In this document: positions 62,790-64,000 of the stretch, in pieces | Position numbering within the stretch: position 1 is the stretch's first letter | Layout of the letters: each line of letters starts with the position of its first letter | NCBI GenBank assembly: GCA_025359265.1 | Contig: JANYHB010000002.1 | Location: 108,014-172,013 of the forward strand | DNA: 64,000 bases | Reading direction: 5' to 3' | DNA from: Hyphomicrobiales bacterium | GTDB lineage: Bacteria; Pseudomonadota; Alphaproteobacteria; Rhizobiales; Aestuariivirgaceae | The notes under the pieces: model-generated | Databases searched by the model: none | Told to the model about the DNA's origin: nothing | What the model saw: only the letters and a program-made list of their open reading frames with translations | Program-made: the position numbers and the translations under genes

Positions 62790-62834
62790 TGGTGGAGCCA
62801 GGCGGGATCGAACCGCCGACCTCTTGCATGCCAT
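62790..62834 (-). other. 3' fragment of tRNA-Ala(GGC), probable integration attachment site
   Basis: Reading the minus strand, TGGCATGCAAGAGGTC is the anticodon loop and following stem of tRNA-Ala with anticodon GGC. It is followed by the T-arm GGCGGTTCGATCCCGCC and the acceptor end TGGCTCCACCA with encoded CCA. The 5' half of the tRNA is absent: sequence upstream of the anticodon loop (AAAAACGGTA) has no tRNA match. A 45-base tRNA 3' end beside a tyrosine integrase gene is the classic att half-site left when an element inserts into a tRNA gene. Confidence 0.8.
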
Positions 62835-62963
62835 ACCGTTTTTCATGATTCCTCCACTTACTCTGAATTGCATTATTTTTAACAAATTCAATAAGATGAC
62901 TTCCCACGATTTCCCGGCATGTCCAATTGATACCCGCAAATATCACTGTTATTTGGTTGCTAG

Positions 62964-63863
62964 ATGGTTGCTAGAAATCAAGTGGGCACACGAATGGCTT
63001 CAGTTCGAAAGCATATCACAAAATCGGTTGTCGATGCCATGACGTCTGGTGAGATCATTTGGGACACCAAGCTGATTGGCTTTGGCGTACGCTATCAGCG
63101 GCGGGACAAGGTGTTCGTTTACAAGTGTCGAATTGGTAACAGGCAGCGTTGGTTCGCCATTGGCAAGTATGGTCAACCTTGGACCGTGTCGGACGCTGAG
63201 AACCGCGTGAAGGTGATCCAGGGCGACATTGCCAAAGACCTCGATCCGGCAGCCATCAGAGACGAGCGCGTCAACAATCCAACTCTTCGACAGGTCGGCG
63301 CAATCTTTCTCGAGACGGTTGTGTCCAAGAGGCGAAGGGGCACCCAAATTCTATACAATGACTTTCTTTACCGTTTGATCTACCCCAAGCTGGGAGATGT
63401 GAAAGTCGCGCAGATCAAGTTCAGCGACATTGCCCTCCTGCACTATGGCTTACGCAATACGCCCACGACGGCCAATCGAGTTATTGCTTCACTCTCAGCT
63501 CTGTTCTCATGGTGCGAGCGATGCGGCCTGAGACCGAAGCATTCGAACCCCGTTCAAGGCGTTGAGAGATTTCCTGAGAAAAGCAAAGAGCGCTTTCTGT
63601 CAACTCGTGAGCTAGGTCGTTTGGGCGTTGCGCTTGCGCGAGCCGAGCGCCACAACACAGAATCAGCCTTTGCACTTGCTGCTATCCGACTATTGATATT
63701 CACAGGATGCCGCCGCAACGAAATTCTCGAACTGCAATGGAAGGACGTGAATGTCGAAAGAGCCATGCTCTTGCTTCCAGAGACAAAGACCGGAGCAAGG
63801 CCAGTCTACCTCTCCGCACCAGCCCTTTCAGTGCTGGCAGGGCTTCCCAGGGTCAGCAGGTGA
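62964..63863 (+). pseudogene. Tyrosine integrase truncated by an IS element
   Basis: The frame starts with ATG at 62964 (or MASVRK at 62994). It encodes a DUF4102-like N-terminal arm (WDTKLIGFGVRYQRRDKVFVYKCRIGNRQRWFAIGKYG), a core-binding domain (LRQVGAIFLETVVSKRRRGTQ..NRVIASLSALFSWCERCGLRPKHSNP) and the beginning of the catalytic domain with the first arginine (IFTGCRRNEILELQWKDV) and the lysine strand (LLPETKTGARPVYL). It stops after 299 residues; the HxxR and the nucleophilic tyrosine, expected in the missing 80-100 residues, are not there. The TGA comes from the first bases of the adjoining IS end. It would be inactive as a recombinase. Confidence 0.85.
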
Positions 63864-64000
63864 ATAGCCCCTAGATTTGTAGACACTTTGCCCCTTTAAA
63901 ATGAGGCAAGGAGACGATCATGGGCCAAGGTAATTTCACTGAAGACTTTAAGCTGGATGCGATTAAACAAATAACTGAACGCGGACATTCTGTTGCTGAT
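63861..64000 (+). mobile_element. IS3-family insertion sequence, left end only
   Basis: Sequence changes abruptly at TGAATAGCCCCTAGATTTGT, a terminal repeat resembling those of IS3-group elements (TGAAnnGCCCC). An orfA start follows about 60 bases inside. The element has inserted into the integrase gene and runs off the right edge, so its other end and any target duplication are not visible. Confidence 0.75.
63920..64000 (+). CDS. IS3-family transposase OrfA, N-terminal fragment at window edge
   Basis: From ATG at 63920 (preceded by AAGGAGA at good spacing) the frame reads MGQGNFTEDFKLDAIKQITERGHSVAD and continues out of the window. This is the start of the helix-turn-helix OrfA protein of IS3-family elements (Tnp_1 domain), which binds the inverted repeats and is normally joined to the OrfB integrase by frameshifting. 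Too little is present to judge whether it is intact. It is missing from the ORF track because it has no stop codon in the window. Confidence 0.8.
   Translation, partial: MGQGNFTEDFKLDAIKQITERGHSVAD

Overview
The window is a piece of an alphaproteobacterial chromosome, most likely of the order Hyphomicrobiales (Rhizobiales). The evidence is gene content: a ChvG/ChvI two-component system followed by hprK, EIIA-Man and HPr; an ActS/ActR (RegB/RegA) redox pair; a rhizobial-type frcBCAK fructose transport operon; an OlsB ornithine-lipid acyltransferase; an intracellular PHA depolymerase; and the ordered blocks miaB-phoH-ybeY-corC, mutS-glnD-murJ-trpS and mutM-ubiE-ubiB-coaBC-dut. Promoter-like boxes fit the rhizobial pattern CTTGAC-N17-CTATAT. 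Genes are dense, often joined by ATGA or TGATG overlaps, and TTG and GTG starts are common.

Layout. 0-13 kb holds a truncated aldo/keto reductase, an altronate dehydratase-family gene, a class A penicillin-binding protein, a methyltransferase, a choline-kinase-like gene, a YgjP-type metallopeptidase, a PHA depolymerase, actS/actR, then a strongly structured RNA with its own promoter and an eight-residue ORF, followed by gpmA, dapB and a second aldo/keto reductase on the other strand. 12.8-17.5 kb has a parDE toxin-antitoxin pair, a secreted protein of unknown function flanked by a second copy of the dnaJ 3' tail, then dnaJ and dnaK. 17.5-23.6 kb has alkB and the frcBCAK operon, divergent from a ROK regulator coupled to a FucU/RbsD mutarotase. 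23.7-30.9 kb is a long plus-strand run: a tsaB-rimI fusion, plsC, miaB, phoH, ybeY, corC, hrcA, grpE. 31.4-35.6 kb has chvI, chvG, hprK, EIIA, HPr and mmcB. 35.7-48.7 kb has comM, a hybrid histidine kinase, olsB, mutS, glnD, murJ, trpS and nfuA. 48.7-55.4 kb has mutM (opposite strand), ubiE, ubiB, coaBC, dut, a moeB-like gene and a xylitol dehydrogenase. 55.4-62.4 kb is a minus-strand peptide-uptake operon (GAF protein, two permeases, two ATPases, binding protein, M19 dipeptidase).

The last 1.5 kb is accessory DNA: a decayed DUF1275/YoaK fragment, a 45-base 3' piece of tRNA-Ala(GGC) that looks like an attachment site, a tyrosine integrase reading away from it, and an IS3-family element that has cut off the integrase's catalytic C-terminus. 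The integrated element therefore appears to continue beyond the right edge, where an intact tRNA-Ala(GGC) would be expected.

Most of the window is ordinary core genome. The features most worth attention are the structured RNA at 10.1-10.45 kb, which looks like a cis-regulatory leader with no gene downstream in its orientation; the dnaJ tail duplication; the helically phased repeats in front of chvI; and the disrupted integrative element at the right end. I ran no database searches; all names rest on motifs and family knowledge.
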